DNA of 64,000 bases from Clostridiales bacterium (GCA_003150405.1 QAMM01000006.1:1-64000); one strand, 5' to 3'. Shown: positions 24,674 to 35,595, counted from the first letter of the stretch. The notes: generated from the sequence alone by a model not told the origin. A program made the numbers and translations.

Positions 24674-26605
24674 TTAACCCTGCACCTTGGTGTAGTTGAG
24701 AAGCCCGCCGGCAAGCAAAATATCTTTTGCGCGGCCGGAGAGGTCGTAGACAGCCTCAATGCTGTCCCCAGTGGTCAGGTTTTTGACCACAAGCGGTCTG
24801 CCCGCTTTAATGCTCTCGCGAATGTCACCAATTTCAAGGCTGTCGCCCTGCGAAATCTTGTCGTAGTCCGCTTCGTTTTTAAAGGTCAGCGGCAGAATGC
24901 CCGCATTGATGAGGTTTGCAATGTGAATACGCGCAAAGCTCTTAACCAGCACCGCCTTGATGCCGAGGTAGAGCGGAACCAGTGCCGCGTGCTCACGGGA
25001 GGAACCCTGCCCATAGTTGGAGCCGCCAACTATAATCCCCTTACCGGCCGCTTTGGCGCGTTCCGAGAAGGTCGGGTCACAAACTGCAAAGCAATACTGG
25101 GAAAGGTAAGGAATATTGGAGCGGTAGGGCAGAATCTTGGAACCTGCCGGCATGATGTGGTCGGTCGTAATGTTGTCCTCCACCTTGAGGATAACATCCG
25201 CAGCAACGATGTCGCCAACCGGCTCGGCAATTGGGAACTCCTTGATGTTCGGCCCGCGCAGGATCTCTACATCCTTCGCTTCCTCCGGGGAGGCGGGCGG
25301 AACAATCATGTTGTCGTTAATCAAGAATTTTTCCGGGATTTGAATCTCCGGCATTTCGCCCAAAGTGGTCGGATCAGTAAGTACGCCGGTCAGGGCAGAA
25401 ATTGCCGCCGTCTCCGGGCTTACCAGATAAATGCCCGCATCCGCCGTGCCGGAACGGCCCAGGAAGTTGCGGTTGAAGGTACGCAGAGAAATTCCTTTGG
25501 AATTCGGCGACTGTCCCATACCAATGCAAGGGCCGCAGGCACATTCCAGAATGCGTGCGCCGGCTGCAATCAGGATGGCAAGCGCACCGTTTTCCGCCAG
25601 CATGTTAAAGACCTGCTTGGAGCCTGGCGCAATCGCAAGGCTGACGTCTGGGTGAACAGTTTTACCCTTGAGAATATGCGCAACCCGCATCAGGTCAAGG
25701 TAAGACGAGTTGGTGCAGGAGCCAATGCAGACCTGATCCACTTTAATCGCGCCAATTTCAGTGACCGGTTTGACGTTGTCCGGGCTGTGCGGGCAGGCCG
25801 CAAGCGGAACCAGCTCAGAGAGATTGATGTTGACTTCTTTGTCGTAAACAGCATCCGTGTCGGCGGCCATCGGGGTGAAGTCCGCTTCACGGCCCTGCGC
25901 TTTCAGGAATGCATGGGTAATTTCATCTGCTGGGAAGATGGAGGTGGTAGCCCCCAGCTCAGCGCCCATGTTGGTGATGGTGGAACGCTCCGGAACCGAA
26001 AGGGTCTTGACACCTTCTCCGCAGTATTCAATGACGTTACCAACGCCGCCCTTGACCGAAAGAATTTCCAGAACCTTGAGGATAACGTCCTTGGCGGCAA
26101 CCCACGGACGCAGCTTGCCTGTGAGATTGACCTTTACAACATTCGGGTAGGTAATATAGTATGCGCCGCCACCCATTGCAACCGCTACGTCAAGGCCGCC
26201 TGCACCAAATGCAAGAGAGCCAATACCGCCCGCTGTCGGGGTGTGGGAGTCAGAACCAATCAGCGTTTTGCCCGGAATAGCGAACCGTTCCAAATGAATC
26301 TGGTGACAGATGCCATTGCCGGGGCGCGAAAAATAAATGCCGTGTTTCTTTGCAATCGACCCAATGAACCGGTGGTCGTCCGCATTTTCAAAACCGGACT
26401 GGAGGGTGTTGTGGTCAATGTAAGCCACCGAGCGTTCCGTTTTCACCCGCTCCACACCCATTGCCTCAAATTCAAGATAAGCCATGGTACCGGTTGCGTC
26501 CTGTGTTAAAGTCTGGTCAATTCTCAGCCCAACTTCGGTCCCCTTGACCGGCTTGCCGTCTACAATATGGGCGTCCAGAATTTTTTCTGTTAATGTTTTT
26601 CCCAC
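24674..26605 (-). CDS. acnA: Aconitate hydratase
   Basis: Converts citrate to isocitrate; 643 residues, the shorter mitochondrial-like class. The [4Fe-4S] ligands are visible in [12 protein letters not shown] (about 293) and [11 protein letters not shown] (about 354 and 357). Other hallmarks: [20 protein letters not shown] (split: [13 protein letters not shown]), [18 protein letters not shown], and in the swivel domain [21 protein letters not shown] 26605 ([10 protein letters not shown]) is the likely start since family members begin with this sequence; the frame extends to a TTG at 26626. It is the first gene of the acn-icd operon, with a promoter at 26700-26728. Confidence 0.94.
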   Translation of the reverse strand: MGKTLTEKILDAHIVDGKPVKGTEVGLRIDQTLTQDATGTMAYLEFEAMGVERVKTERSVAYIDHNTLQSGFENADDHRFIGSIAKKHGIYFSRPGNGICHQIHLERFAIPGKTLIGSDSHTPTAGGIGSLAFGAGGLDVAVAMGGGAYYITYPNVVKVNLTGKLRPWVAAKDVILKVLEILSVKGGVGNVIEYCGEGVKTLSVPERSTITNMGAELGATTSIFPADEITHAFLKAQGREADFTPMAADTDAVYDKEVNINLSELVPLAACPHSPDNVKPVTEIGAIKVDQVCIGSCTNSSYLDLMRVAHILKGKTVHPDVSLAIAPGSKQVFNMLAENGALAILIAAGARILECACGPCIGMGQSPNSKGISLRTFNRNFLGRSGTADAGIYLVSPETAAISALTGVLTDPTTLGEMPEIQIPEKFLINDNMIVPPASPEEAKDVEILRGPNIKEFPIAEPVGDIVAADVILKVEDNITTDHIMPAGSKILPYRSNIPYLSQYCFAVCDPTFSERAKAAGKGIIVGGSNYGQGSSREHAALVPLYLGIKAVLVKSFARIHIANLINAGILPLTFKNEADYDKISQGDSLEIGDIRESIKAGRPLVVKNLTTGDSIEAVYDLSGRAKDILLAGGLLNYTKVQG

Positions 26606-26699
26606 GTTTGCACCATCTTTCTTCAAATCTGTTCACGGTGGTTTTGCCGTCTGAAAACGGCGCTGAATTCTCCTGTTTTCCGTTGATTCAATATTACTT

Positions 26700-26728
26700 A
26701 TTTTAATGTATTTTAAAAAGATTGTCAA
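26700..26728 (-). promoter_or_regulatory. Promoter of the acn-icd operon
   Basis: Minus strand -35 TTGACA (26728-26723), 17-base spacer, -10 TAAAAT (26705-26700). A second TTGACT occurs just upstream. The leader is about 90 bases. Confidence 0.75.
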
Positions 26729-26772
26729 GATTTAGTCAATATCCGCAGGTTGGATTTTACAGGGGGGTTGGA

Positions 26773-26832
26773 TTGACATTATAAATAGGAATGCTATAAT
26801 ATTTTAGTTAAGACTGTTGGAGTTAAGACAGT
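26773..26832 (+). promoter_or_regulatory. Promoter and direct-repeat candidate operator of the activase genes
   Basis: -35 TTGACA (26773-26778), 16-base spacer, -10 TATAAT (26795-26800). Directly downstream, AGTTAAGACTGT (26806-26817) and AGTTAAGACAGT (26821-26832) form a direct repeat with 15-base period covering the transcription start, a good place for a repressor. The regulator is unknown. Confidence 0.6.
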
Positions 26833-26862
26833 ATAAAGATTCTGTTCCACAGGAGGAAAGCT

Positions 26863-29793
26863 ATGGCTTATCGCATTGGTTTGGATATCGGTTCTACCAC
26901 CATCAAGTGTGCGGTGCTCGATGCGAAAGACCAAATCGTTTATAAATCCTACGAACGGCATATGGCAAAGGTGACCGAGAAAGCGGTCGCTCTTATCCGC
27001 TTGGTCGATGAGAACATCGTCCGCGGAGAGCCGTGCCGTATTGTCATTACCGGTTCCGCAGGGCTTGGGGTGTCACAGAGCAGCGGAGTCGAATTTGTTC
27101 AGGAGGTTTACGCCACACAGGTCTGTATGCAGCACATGATTCCGGATGCCGACGTTGTCATCGAACTCGGCGGGGAAGACGCAAAAATCCTCTTTCTCAC
27201 CGGCGGAACCGAGGTGCGCATGAACGGAAGCTGTGCCGGTGGAACCGGCGCCTTTATCGACCAGATGGCAACCCTGCTCGGCGTCACCACCGGGGAGCTT
27301 GACGAACTCTCCCGGAATTACGAAAAAATATACACCATCGCGTCCCGCTGCGGTGTGTTCGCAAAGAGCGACATTCAGCCGCTCCTCAACCAGGGCGCGC
27401 GTAAGAGCGACATTGCGGCAAGTATTTTTCAGTCGGTTGTCAACCAGACGGTCGGCGGTCTATCACAGGGCAGGGATATTGCCGGAAAGGTTGTCTTTCT
27501 CGGCGGCCCGCTCACCTTTTTGCAGGGCTTACGCGAACGCTTCCTAGACACGCTCCAGCTTGGAGACAGCGCCGTTTTCCCAGAGGATGCCCAGTACTAC
27601 ATTGCGCTTGGCGCCGCATTTTACGCAGGCTCGCTGGAGCCGGTCCGGCTACAGGAGGTTCTGCGGGAAATCAAAGAAGCCAAGCCGGCTGAACGGGATT
27701 CCTCCATCCCGCCGCTTTTTGCGGACCAGCAGGAGTACGATGCCTTCCTTGCCCGCCACAACCGGGCGAGTGTTAAACGGGTGCCGCTTGCGGAGTATTC
27801 CGGCGATGCCTACCTCGGTGTAGACGCCGGTTCCACCACTACCAAGCTCGTCTTGATTTCGCCGGACGGCGACATTCTCTATGAGTCCTACACCTCCAAC
27901 AGCGGCAATCCGGTTCCGCTGGTCAAAAAAGCGCTGGAGGAGATTTACCGTGTAGCCGGTGACCGGGTGCGGATCAAAGGCGCAACCGCCACCGGCTATG
28001 GTGAGGAACTCATCAAAAACGCGTTTCATATCGACTACGGCATTGTCGAGACGATTGCACATTTCACCGCAGCCCGTTATTTCAACCCCGGCGTCGATTT
28101 TATCATCGACATCGGCGGGCAGGACATCAAGTGCTTTAAGATTAGAAACGGTGCCATCGACAGCATCATGTTAAACGAGGCCTGCTCCTCCGGCTGCGGC
28201 TCCTTCATTGAAACCTTTGCCCATGCGCTGGGCTTCAAAGCGGAGGAGTTTGCGAAGTTCGGCCTGTTTGCGGGACACCCGGTCGATCTCGGCTCCCGCT
28301 GCACCGTCTTTATGAACAGTTCGGTCAAGCAGGCGCAGAAGGACGGCGCAACCGTCGGTGACATCGCCGCGGGCCTAGCAGTCAGCGTCGTCAAAAACGC
28401 GCTGTATAAGGTCATCCGTGCCAATTCCACCAAGGAGCTCGGCAGTCATATCGTGGTACAGGGCGGCACCTTCCTCAACGACGCGGTGCTCCGCGCCTTT
28501 GAACGCGAGGTCGGGGCTGAGGTGGTTCGTCCCTCGATTGCAGGACTCATGGGCGCTTACGGCGCGGCGCTTTATGCCCAAAGCCATTCCAAAGAGCACT
28601 CCGGTATCATCGTCCTGGCGGAACTGGAGGCTTTCAGCCACGAGGTTTCGGTCGTCACCTGCAAAGGCTGCACCAACCATTGCAAGCTCACCGTCAACCG
28701 GTTCGCGGACGGCGGGCGCTACATCTCCGGCAACAAGTGCGAGAAGCCGCTTGGGCTCCAGAAGGCCGAGGGCGGCTACAATGCTTTCCAGTATAAATAT
28801 GATTATCTGCGCAGCCTGAAGGGCGTACCGGGGCCGCGCGGAAAAATCGGCATCCCAATGGGCCTGAACATGTATGAAAATCTGCCGTTCTGGCATGCGT
28901 TTTTCACTTCGCTCGGCTTTGAGGTCGTGCTCTCGCCGCGCAGCGACCGTAAGCTGTATGAAAAGGGCCAGCATACCATCCCATCGGATACCGTCTGCTA
29001 TCCTGCCAAGCTGCTGCACGGCCATGTAGAGGCGTTGTTGGATGTGGGCGTACCGACCATATTTTACCCCTGTATGTCATACAATTTTGACGAGGGCCTT
29101 TCCGACAACAACTACAACTGCCCGGTTGTCGCCTATTATCCAGAGGTCATTGGCGCGAATATTAAGCGGCTGTCCGAAGTTACGTTTATTAAAGATTACC
29201 TCGGCCTGCACCGCCGCAAGGATTTTATCAAAAAGGCTCATGGTGTATTTAACCAGTATTTCCCGGTTTCTCAGGCGGAAATCAAGGCCGCTGCGGAAAA
29301 GGCGTATACCGCTTATGAGGATTACCGCAATATGCTTTATGAATATGGGCAGATGGTTATTGACGAAGCGGAGCAGTCCGGCAAAACGGTGATTGTGCTT
29401 GCCGGGCGCCCATATCACATTGATCCGGAAATTAACCACGGAATTGACATGCTGGTGCGCAGCTTCGGCGTCTCGGTGCTCACTGAGGATTGCTTGACGC
29501 TGCATGCGGATAAAAAGAAAGCAAAGGTGCTTAACCAGTGGACCTATCATGCGCGGCTTTATGCAGCCGCCCATTATGTGGGCGCACATGACTGCCTTCA
29601 GCTCGTACAGCTTGTTTCCTTCGGCTGCGGGCTGGATGCCATTACCGCCGACGAGGTCCGTGAAATCCTTGAAAGCTATGGCAAACTGTATACCCAAATC
29701 AAAATCGACGAGGTCACAAACCTCGGCGCAGTGAAGATCCGCCTGCGTAGCCTGTTCGCGTATCTCGACGCAAACAGGCTGGCAAAGGCCTGA
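26863..29793 (+). CDS. BadF/HgdC-type acyl-CoA dehydratase activase with DUF2229 domain
   Basis: A 976-residue protein with two ASKHA ATPase modules. The first begins GLDIGSTTIKCAV and has MNGSCAGGTGAFIDQMA; the second begins GVDAGSTTTKLVLIS (about 322) and has NEACSSGCGSFIETFAHALG (about 442). The Cys in these loops hold the bridging [4Fe-4S] cluster in 2-hydroxyglutaryl-CoA dehydratase activators. After a Cys-rich link (CKGCTNHCKLTVNRF) comes a DUF2229 region (about 640-950) with FYPCMSYN and AGRPYHIDPEINHGID. Homologues are usually one chain of about 1400 residues that includes the next gene. AGGAGG precedes ATG 26863. The actual client enzyme is unknown; no dehydratase subunits are near. 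Confidence 0.9.
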   Translation: MAYRIGLDIGSTTIKCAVLDAKDQIVYKSYERHMAKVTEKAVALIRLVDENIVRGEPCRIVITGSAGLGVSQSSGVEFVQEVYATQVCMQHMIPDADVVIELGGEDAKILFLTGGTEVRMNGSCAGGTGAFIDQMATLLGVTTGELDELSRNYEKIYTIASRCGVFAKSDIQPLLNQGARKSDIAASIFQSVVNQTVGGLSQGRDIAGKVVFLGGPLTFLQGLRERFLDTLQLGDSAVFPEDAQYYIALGAAFYAGSLEPVRLQEVLREIKEAKPAERDSSIPPLFADQQEYDAFLARHNRASVKRVPLAEYSGDAYLGVDAGSTTTKLVLISPDGDILYESYTSNSGNPVPLVKKALEEIYRVAGDRVRIKGATATGYGEELIKNAFHIDYGIVETIAHFTAARYFNPGVDFIIDIGGQDIKCFKIRNGAIDSIMLNEACSSGCGSFIETFAHALGFKAEEFAKFGLFAGHPVDLGSRCTVFMNSSVKQAQKDGATVGDIAAGLAVSVVKNALYKVIRANSTKELGSHIVVQGGTFLNDAVLRAFEREVGAEVVRPSIAGLMGAYGAALYAQSHSKEHSGIIVLAELEAFSHEVSVVTCKGCTNHCKLTVNRFADGGRYISGNKCEKPLGLQKAEGGYNAFQYKYDYLRSLKGVPGPRGKIGIPMGLNMYENLPFWHAFFTSLGFEVVLSPRSDRKLYEKGQHTIPSDTVCYPAKLLHGHVEALLDVGVPTIFYPCMSYNFDEGLSDNNYNCPVVAYYPEVIGANIKRLSEVTFIKDYLGLHRRKDFIKKAHGVFNQYFPVSQAEIKAAAEKAYTAYEDYRNMLYEYGQMVIDEAEQSGKTVIVLAGRPYHIDPEINHGIDMLVRSFGVSVLTEDCLTLHADKKKAKVLNQWTYHARLYAAAHYVGAHDCLQLVQLVSFGCGLDAITADEVREILESYGKLYTQIKIDEVTNLGAVKIRLRSLFAYLDANRLAKA

Positions 29794-29809
29794 GAAAAGA
29801 GGCGAAATT

Positions 29810-31138
29810 TTGGCAAAACTCGTTTACGATAAAACCGGACGTCTGCTCTTTACCAAAGAGATGAAACAGGAATATCAAATCCTCATGCCGCAGATGCTCC
29901 CCATTCACTTTGAACTCATCAAAAATGCGCTCCGGCTGCACGGCTACAACGTCAAGCTCCTCACCAGTACCGACAGCGAGGCTATCCGGCGGCAGGGGCT
30001 GGAAAATGTACATAATGACACCTGCTATCCAGCGCTGCTCGTCATCGGCCAGATGCTCGACGCCCTCAAAAGCGGCGAATACGATCTGGATAAAACCGCA
30101 CTGGTCATTACCCAGACGGGAGGCGGATGCCGTGCGTCCAACTACATCCACCTGCTGCGCAAGGCGCTGAAACGCTCCGGCATGGAGCAGGTTCCGGTGG
30201 TCAGTGTAAACCTCTCCGGCCTGGAACGCAACCCCGGCTTTAAGCTCACGTTAAAGCTCATCCGCCAGTTGGTCATGTCCGCCATGTACGGTGATCTCCT
30301 CATGCTGCTGCTCAATCAGGTGCGCCCTTACGAGACCGTGGCAGGGGAGGCGCAGCGCCTGGTGGACAGTTGGGTGCTCAAACTCTCGGAAGAATACAAA
30401 AACGGCAGGGCGCTCACCCAAAAGGAAATGGCTGTCCATTTCCGGGACATTGTCGCCGATTTCGCAAAAATCCCGGTGCAGAATGTCCAGAAGGTCAAGG
30501 TCGGCATTGTCGGCGAAATTTATGTCAAATACGCGCCGCTCGGCAACAACAATCTGGAGCAGTTCTTGCTCTCAGAACAGGCGGAGGTTTTTGTCCCCGG
30601 CCTGATGGATTTTATCATTTTTAAAATTGACAACCGCATTGAAGATTACAAGCTCTACGGCGGCAAGCGGCCGGTTCGCTTTGTCGCCCGCAAGCTGATG
30701 AAATATGTGCTCCACTGCCAGCAGATTATGATCGACGCCGTCCACACCGAACCGCGATTTTATGTGCCAAAAGGCTACCAGCACCTCAAGGAGCTGGTTA
30801 AAGGCACCATTGGTTACGGTGCCAAAATGGGCGAGGGCTGGCTGCTTACCGCAGAAATGCTCGAACTCATTGCCGACGGCGTGAACAACATCGTCTGCGC
30901 CCAGCCGTTCGGCTGCCTGCCGAACCATGTGGTCGGCAAGGGGATGGTTCGCAGCATCAAGACGGTCCATCCGGATGCAAACATCGTCGCCATCGACTAC
31001 GATCCCGGCGCCACCAAGGTCAATCAGGAAAACCGCATCAAGCTCATGCTGGCGGTTGCAAAATCCAAAATAGAGGCGGAGCGGCCTGCGCACGAAACCG
31101 CAGCCAAAACGTCAAAGGAGCCTGCCGGCGTCGTATAA
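29810..31138 (+). CDS. C-terminal half of the split activase (dehydratase-like region)
   Basis: A 442-residue product that continues the preceding protein. In most Clostridia the two are fused. It resembles the dehydratase-subunit-like part of these giant proteins: ENVHNDTCYPALLVIGQML, TQTGGGCRASNYIHLLRKAL, GEIYVKYAPLGNNNLEQFL and CAQPFGCLPNHVVGKGM, so several Cys could bind a second Fe-S cluster. The start is TTG 29810, supported by AGAGGCG upstream and only 16 bases after the previous stop, so translation is coupled. A true gene split is more likely than an error because a start and ribosome site are present. Confidence 0.85.
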   Translation: MAKLVYDKTGRLLFTKEMKQEYQILMPQMLPIHFELIKNALRLHGYNVKLLTSTDSEAIRRQGLENVHNDTCYPALLVIGQMLDALKSGEYDLDKTALVITQTGGGCRASNYIHLLRKALKRSGMEQVPVVSVNLSGLERNPGFKLTLKLIRQLVMSAMYGDLLMLLLNQVRPYETVAGEAQRLVDSWVLKLSEEYKNGRALTQKEMAVHFRDIVADFAKIPVQNVQKVKVGIVGEIYVKYAPLGNNNLEQFLLSEQAEVFVPGLMDFIIFKIDNRIEDYKLYGGKRPVRFVARKLMKYVLHCQQIMIDAVHTEPRFYVPKGYQHLKELVKGTIGYGAKMGEGWLLTAEMLELIADGVNNIVCAQPFGCLPNHVVGKGMVRSIKTVHPDANIVAIDYDPGATKVNQENRIKLMLAVAKSKIEAERPAHETAAKTSKEPAGVV

Positions 31139-31191
31139 ATTAGCTGTATGCACACACACTAACACCAAAATGAAAATTGAGGTGTTGGCAT

Positions 31192-31998
31192 ATGCGCATG
31201 AAAAATGATACAATAGAACCGAGCCGCGAGCCGGACGTTCCGCCGGAACAGGAAGAATCGAACAACGAAAACCTGACCGGGGAATCGGTCGCAGATCAAA
31301 TTTACCATTCCGGTTCGGTCACCGCAAACGGCCGGCATTTAATCCATTGCCTGACCATTATCGGGCAGGTGGAGGGGCATTTCATCCTCCCGCCCCAGAA
31401 TAAAACCACCAAGTATGAACACGTCCTGCCGCAGCTTGTTGCCATTGACGAGGCCGAAGACATCAAAGGCCTGCTCATTCTGCTCAACACCGTCGGCGGG
31501 GATGTAGAGGCTGGCCTTGCTATTGCAGAACTCATTTCCGGGATGAAAAAACCCACTGTGTCGCTGATTCTCGGCGGCGGTCACTCCATTGGCGTGCCGC
31601 TTGCTGTCAGTGCAAAGCACTCTTTCATTGTGCCCTCTGCGACCATGACGGTTCATCCGGTGCGGATGAACGGCACCGTCCTCGGCGTTCCGCAGACCCT
31701 GTCTTATTTTGAAAAGATGCAGGAACGCATTGTCAACTTTGTCACTGACAATTCCAACATCACCCGGGAAACCTTCATGAAGCTCATGATGCAGACGGGG
31801 GAGCTTGTCATGGACGTCGGCACCGTCCTCGATGGGCAGGCCGCGGTGGACTGCGGGCTTATTGACGAGCTCGGCAATCTTTCGCAGGCGGTGGATTACC
31901 TCTACGCCATGATTGACGAGGAGGAAAAAGCAAAGCAGGAACAGGATGAAGCGGAGCAACAGGAGGACGGCAATGCTGTACACCATTCTGAATCTTGA
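31192..31998 (+). CDS. tepA: ClpP-like serine protease TepA (YmfB-type)
   Basis: A 268-residue ClpP-fold protein of the translocation-enhancing protein group. The acidic N-terminus (about 1-50) is followed by the protease fold: [20 protein letters not shown] (oxyanion strand), [18 protein letters not shown] with the nucleophile Ser in [21 protein letters not shown] with the His, and a helical tail rich in Glu/Gln. ATG 31192 follows GAGGTG; the TTG at 31177 is not used. As in Bacillus, it lies with a YlzJ-like gene just upstream of the spoIIIE translocase gene; its exact substrates are uncertain. Confidence 0.88.
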   Translation: MRMKNDTIEPSREPDVPPEQEESNNENLTGESVADQIYHSGSVTANGRHLIHCLTIIGQVEGHFILPPQNKTTKYEHVLPQLVAIDEAEDIKGLLILLNTVGGDVEAGLAIAELISGMKKPTVSLILGGGHSIGVPLAVSAKHSFIVPSATMTVHPVRMNGTVLGVPQTLSYFEKMQERIVNFVTDNSNITRETFMKLMMQTGELVMDVGTVLDGQAAVDCGLIDELGNLSQAVDYLYAMIDEEEKAKQEQDEAEQQEDGNAVHHSES

Positions 31999-32170
31999 CG
32001 ACATTTTTGCGGGAGAAAACACAGTCCCTGCCTCCCAGACCATGCAGGTCGGCGGCAGGATGTTTGAGGGGCGCCGGGAACCGGAGGGCTTTGTTATCAG
32101 CCGTATGATTTCTACCAACCCCGCCGATTATCTGGACCAGCGTTTCTTTCCCGGCCAGAAGCTGCACTGA
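31973..32170 (+). CDS. YlzJ-like protein, 65 aa
   Basis: Begins inside the end of tepA (26-base overlap) with AGGAGG just before ATG 31973. The product [18 protein letters not shown]..., with later [20 protein letters not shown], matches the short YlzJ-like family that accompanies tepA in many Firmicutes. No known activity. Position and overlap indicate coupled expression with tepA. Confidence 0.8.
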   Translation: MLYTILNLDDIFAGENTVPASQTMQVGGRMFEGRREPEGFVISRMISTNPADYLDQRFFPGQKLH

Positions 32171-32220
32171 AAAATCTGCCGCCGCAAAGCGGCACAAACT
32201 GACAAAAAGGATGAATCAGT

Positions 32221-33096
32221 ATGAATATTTTTGACGCAATCATTCAGGCAATCGTGCAGGGACTCACCGAGTTCCTGCCGGTTTCCAGTTCCGGGCACCT
32301 TTCCTTGGTTCAGCATTTTATGGGGGTTAATGGTGAATCCGCCATCATGCTCTCTATTGTCCTGCACCTTGGCACATTGGTCGCCGTGTTCATCGCGTAC
32401 CATAAGACCATTTGGGAGCTCATTAAGGAAATCGGCTACGCCCTGCGGGATATTTTTACCGGTAAGTTCCATTTGAAGGGAATGTCCGAAAACCGCCGTT
32501 TGCTCGTTATGCTCATTGTTGCAACCCTGCCGCTCTGCCTGTTTTATTTCATCAAGGACCCTATCAAGGGTATTTCGTCGGACAGCAGTATCCTCATTGA
32601 AGGCTTCTGCTTCCTTTATACCGGCGTTATCCTCTTTTTGTCCGATCGCTTTGGCCGCGGTCATAAACATGTCGGGGATATCAAGACCAAAGACGCCCTT
32701 GTGGTCGGCGTGTTCCAGGGCATTGCGCTGCTCCCGGGTGTTTCCCGTTCCGGTTCCACCATTTCGGGCGGCCTGTTCTGCGGCTTTTCCCGCGCAACTG
32801 CGGTAAAATTTTCTTTCCTCATGTCCATCCCGCCCATTCTTGCGGGTGCGCTCACCGAGTTTCTGGATTTCCACGATTCCGCCGAAAGCGTTGACTTCCT
32901 GCCTCTTGCCATTGGCTTCGTCGTCGCGGCTGTTGTCGGCTTCCTCGCAATTGCAATGGTTCGCTGGCTCGTCAAAACCGATAAATTCCGCATCTTCTCA
33001 TATTATACCCTCGCCCTCGGTGTAGTAGTCATTATTATCAGCATCATCGAGGCGGCAAACGGCGGGGTTAACATTGTAAACCTCATCGCTGGTTAA
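32221..33096 (+). CDS. uppP: Undecaprenyl-diphosphatase
   Basis: A 291-residue integral membrane enzyme of the BacA/UppP family that recycles undecaprenyl diphosphate to the monophosphate carrier for cell wall synthesis; high dosage gives bacitracin tolerance. Motifs: AIVQGLTEFLPVSSSGHLSL (the E-x3-E-like and PVSSSGH motif, catalytic His) and FQGIALLPGVSRSGSTIS (PGxSRSG phosphate loop). About eight helices are predicted. AAAGGATG precedes ATG 32221. It is in the same run as tepA and spoIIIE. Confidence 0.95.
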   Translation: MNIFDAIIQAIVQGLTEFLPVSSSGHLSLVQHFMGVNGESAIMLSIVLHLGTLVAVFIAYHKTIWELIKEIGYALRDIFTGKFHLKGMSENRRLLVMLIVATLPLCLFYFIKDPIKGISSDSSILIEGFCFLYTGVILFLSDRFGRGHKHVGDIKTKDALVVGVFQGIALLPGVSRSGSTISGGLFCGFSRATAVKFSFLMSIPPILAGALTEFLDFHDSAESVDFLPLAIGFVVAAVVGFLAIAMVRWLVKTDKFRIFSYYTLALGVVVIIISIIEAANGGVNIVNLIAG

Positions 33097-33117
33097 CCGT
33101 TGAGGGAAGGAGGTATT

Positions 33118-35595
33118 ATGGCTGGTCAATCTTCCGCCAAAAAGAAGGCTCCCGCGAAAAAGCCCACGGCAAAACGCGCTTCTTCCGGACGTCAAACCCA
33201 GAGTGAGAAAAAAGAAAAGCATTCCCGGCAGGTTGCCGCCATTATCTACTTTGCCCTCGGCATCCTTGTTTTCTTCCTCAGTATTATAGACGGCGAAAAC
33301 GTCTGGGGCACCTGTCACGATGTTCTGTTCGGCTTGTTCGGTTTTACTGGGTACATCATTGCTCCCATCTTTATCTACATAGCAATCTGTGCTTCGACCG
33401 ATCGCCCCATCGGTGCGGTGAAGCATAAAATCTGGCAGACTGCCGTTTTGTTGATTCTTCTCTCGTCCCTGCTGCAAATCTTATGCATCGGCTCGGTGCC
33501 GGGGGAGAATTTCATCGATCAGTGGGTACACCTGTATAACGACGGTGTTGCACTCAACGGCGGCGGCATTGCCTCCGGATTCGTCGGCTGGCCGCTGTTG
33601 GCGGCGTTTGGCAAAACCGGCGCCGGTATTGTCACCGGGCTGTTGATCTTTGTCTTTGTTATGCTCATTACCGGTTCTACCGTCATTGGATTTCTGCGCG
33701 GAGTCGCAAAACCGGTGCAGAAAATTAAGGATGAATACGACATCAAGGTTGAGCGCAAAGAGCAGGAGCGTCTTGCCAAAAACCAGGCACGGTTTGACAT
33801 TGACGTCGATCTCGGCCCGGATCCAGTCATGCCGGATCATCCCGTTTCCTCACCGAAAGCGCCGCAGCCGGAACCGGAAAAACCCAAAAAACAGCGCCGT
33901 AAGCGTGCCGCCTTTGACGTCCCGCTGGATGGCGAGTCCCCGGCTCCAGAGGCTGAAAAGGCGCCGTTTACCGTCACCATTCCAGAACTGGGGTTCGAAA
34001 CCCCGCCGACACCGTCCAAACCCGCCGCTGTGGAGGCCGCGCCGGAGCCGCCTGCCAAAGAGCTGGTCCCGGACAAGGAATCGCAGCTTCGTTTTGCGGT
34101 GGATGAGGCCGGGGACGGTTATGTCTTTCCGCCCATCAGTCTGCTCCGCGCCCCGAAAAATACCCAGAACGTGGATGCAAGTGCGGAGCTTAAAGGCAAT
34201 GCCGACCGCCTTGTGGATACCCTCAAGAGCTTTGGGGTGCAGACCCGTGTGATTAACGTCAGCCGCGGCCCTGCCGTCACCCGGTATGAGCTCCAGCCGT
34301 CGGCCGGGGTGAAGATCAGCCGTATTACCGGCCTGGCGGACGATATCGCCCTCAACCTCGCGGCAGCGGGCGTGCGTATTGAAGCGCCTATTCCCAATAA
34401 ACCCGCCGTCGGCATTGAGGTGCCGAACAAAAATGTCGATGTTGTCACCATGCGTGAAATCATTGACTGTGATCAGTTTTACGACGCAAAGTCCAGGCTT
34501 ACCGTCGCGCTTGGCCGCGATATCGCCGGCAACGTCACCCTTGCAGATCTTGGCAAAATGCCGCATCTGCTCATTGCCGGCTCCACCGGTTCTGGCAAAT
34601 CGGTCTGCATTAATTCTATTATTATCAGCCTGCTTTACAAAGCAAAACCGGAGGAGGTCCGCCTCCTCATGATCGACCCGAAGGTGGTCGAATTAGGCGT
34701 TTACAACGGCATCCCACACCTTCTCGTCCCGGTCGTCACCGATCCGCGCAAGGCTGCGGGCGCGCTCGGCTGGGCGGTCACCGAAATGCTCAAGCGGTAC
34801 AAGCTGTTTGCGGATAATTCGGTTCGCGATTTGGAGGGCTATAACAGCATCGCCAAAAACTCTGACGAGCTTGACCCGCTCCCGCAGATTGTCATCATCA
34901 TCGACGAGCTTGCCGACCTCATGATGGCTGCCCCAAACGAGGTGGAAGATTCTATCTGCCGCCTCGCGCAGATGGCCCGCGCCGCGGGGATGCACCTCGT
35001 TATCGCCACCCAGCGCCCGTCGGTTGATGTCATCACCGGCCTTATTAAGGCAAATATACCAAGCCGCATCGCCTTTGCAGTTTCCTCGCAGGTGGACTCC
35101 CGCACCATTCTGGACGGAAGCGGCGCGGAAAAACTGCTCGGCCGCGGTGATATGTTGTTTTACCCCGTTGGTTTCCCCAAGCCGGTCCGCGTACAGGGTT
35201 GCTTTGTCACCGAAAAAGAGGTGGAGCAGGTCGTCGGCTTTGTCAAACACAAGGATTCCGCCGATTACGATGAGCAGGTCATCGAAGAAATTGAAAAGCA
35301 GGCCGTGGCTGAAAAGGGAAGCAAAAACAGCGGTGATGGCGGTGGCTTCAACGATAAGGACGATATGCTTTCCGCCGCGATTGAATGTGTGATCGAGGCC
35401 GGACAGGCGTCTACCTCTTATCTCCAGCGGCGGCTTAAGCTCGGCTACGCCCGCGCGGCCCGCCTGGTGGATGAAATGGAGGAAATGGGCATTGTCGGCC
35501 CCTTTGAGGGCAGCAAACCCCGTCAGGTACTCATTACCCGCCAGCAGTGGCTGGAACGCAATATGAATCAAAACGAGACGGAAACAGAAGCATAA
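33118..35595 (+). CDS. spoIIIE: DNA translocase FtsK/SpoIIIE
   Basis: An 825-residue septal DNA pump. After a Lys/Ala-rich start, four membrane helices occupy about residues 40-190, then a Pro/Glu-rich linker (about 220-330), the alpha/beta motor (from about 340; Walker [10 protein letters not shown], Walker [14 protein letters not shown], then [20 protein letters not shown]) and the C-terminal gamma winged helix ([29 protein letters not shown]) that reads polar DNA sequences. ATG 33118 follows GAAGGAGG. In a spore former it segregates the chromosome into the forespore; which of the FtsK/SpoIIIE roles it has depends on paralogues outside the window. Confidence 0.93.
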   Translation: MAGQSSAKKKAPAKKPTAKRASSGRQTQSEKKEKHSRQVAAIIYFALGILVFFLSIIDGENVWGTCHDVLFGLFGFTGYIIAPIFIYIAICASTDRPIGAVKHKIWQTAVLLILLSSLLQILCIGSVPGENFIDQWVHLYNDGVALNGGGIASGFVGWPLLAAFGKTGAGIVTGLLIFVFVMLITGSTVIGFLRGVAKPVQKIKDEYDIKVERKEQERLAKNQARFDIDVDLGPDPVMPDHPVSSPKAPQPEPEKPKKQRRKRAAFDVPLDGESPAPEAEKAPFTVTIPELGFETPPTPSKPAAVEAAPEPPAKELVPDKESQLRFAVDEAGDGYVFPPISLLRAPKNTQNVDASAELKGNADRLVDTLKSFGVQTRVINVSRGPAVTRYELQPSAGVKISRITGLADDIALNLAAAGVRIEAPIPNKPAVGIEVPNKNVDVVTMREIIDCDQFYDAKSRLTVALGRDIAGNVTLADLGKMPHLLIAGSTGSGKSVCINSIIISLLYKAKPEEVRLLMIDPKVVELGVYNGIPHLLVPVVTDPRKAAGALGWAVTEMLKRYKLFADNSVRDLEGYNSIAKNSDELDPLPQIVIIIDELADLMMAAPNEVEDSICRLAQMARAAGMHLVIATQRPSVDVITGLIKANIPSRIAFAVSSQVDSRTILDGSGAEKLLGRGDMLFYPVGFPKPVRVQGCFVTEKEVEQVVGFVKHKDSADYDEQVIEEIEKQAVAEKGSKNSGDGGGFNDKDDMLSAAIECVIEAGQASTSYLQRRLKLGYARAARLVDEMEEMGIVGPFEGSKPRQVLITRQQWLERNMNQNETETEA

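Noticed and set aside
24923..26509. A 528-residue open frame opposite to aconitase, and similar long frames opposite to the DUF4445 protein, araB, secA and the GGGtGRT pair
   Set aside because: They lie exactly antisense to well-identified genes, have no ribosome sites and no family resemblance, and arise because G/C-ending codons leave few stops on the other strand.
26610..26760. Rex operator upstream of acn-icd
   Set aside because: No TTGTTAANNNNTTAACAA-like palindrome was found, only the sigma-A promoter.
29793..29810. Sequencing frameshift as the cause of the split activase
   Set aside because: A stop, a spaced ribosome-like AGAGGCG and an in-frame TTG occur in order, so a real two-gene arrangement is simpler; kept only as a check.
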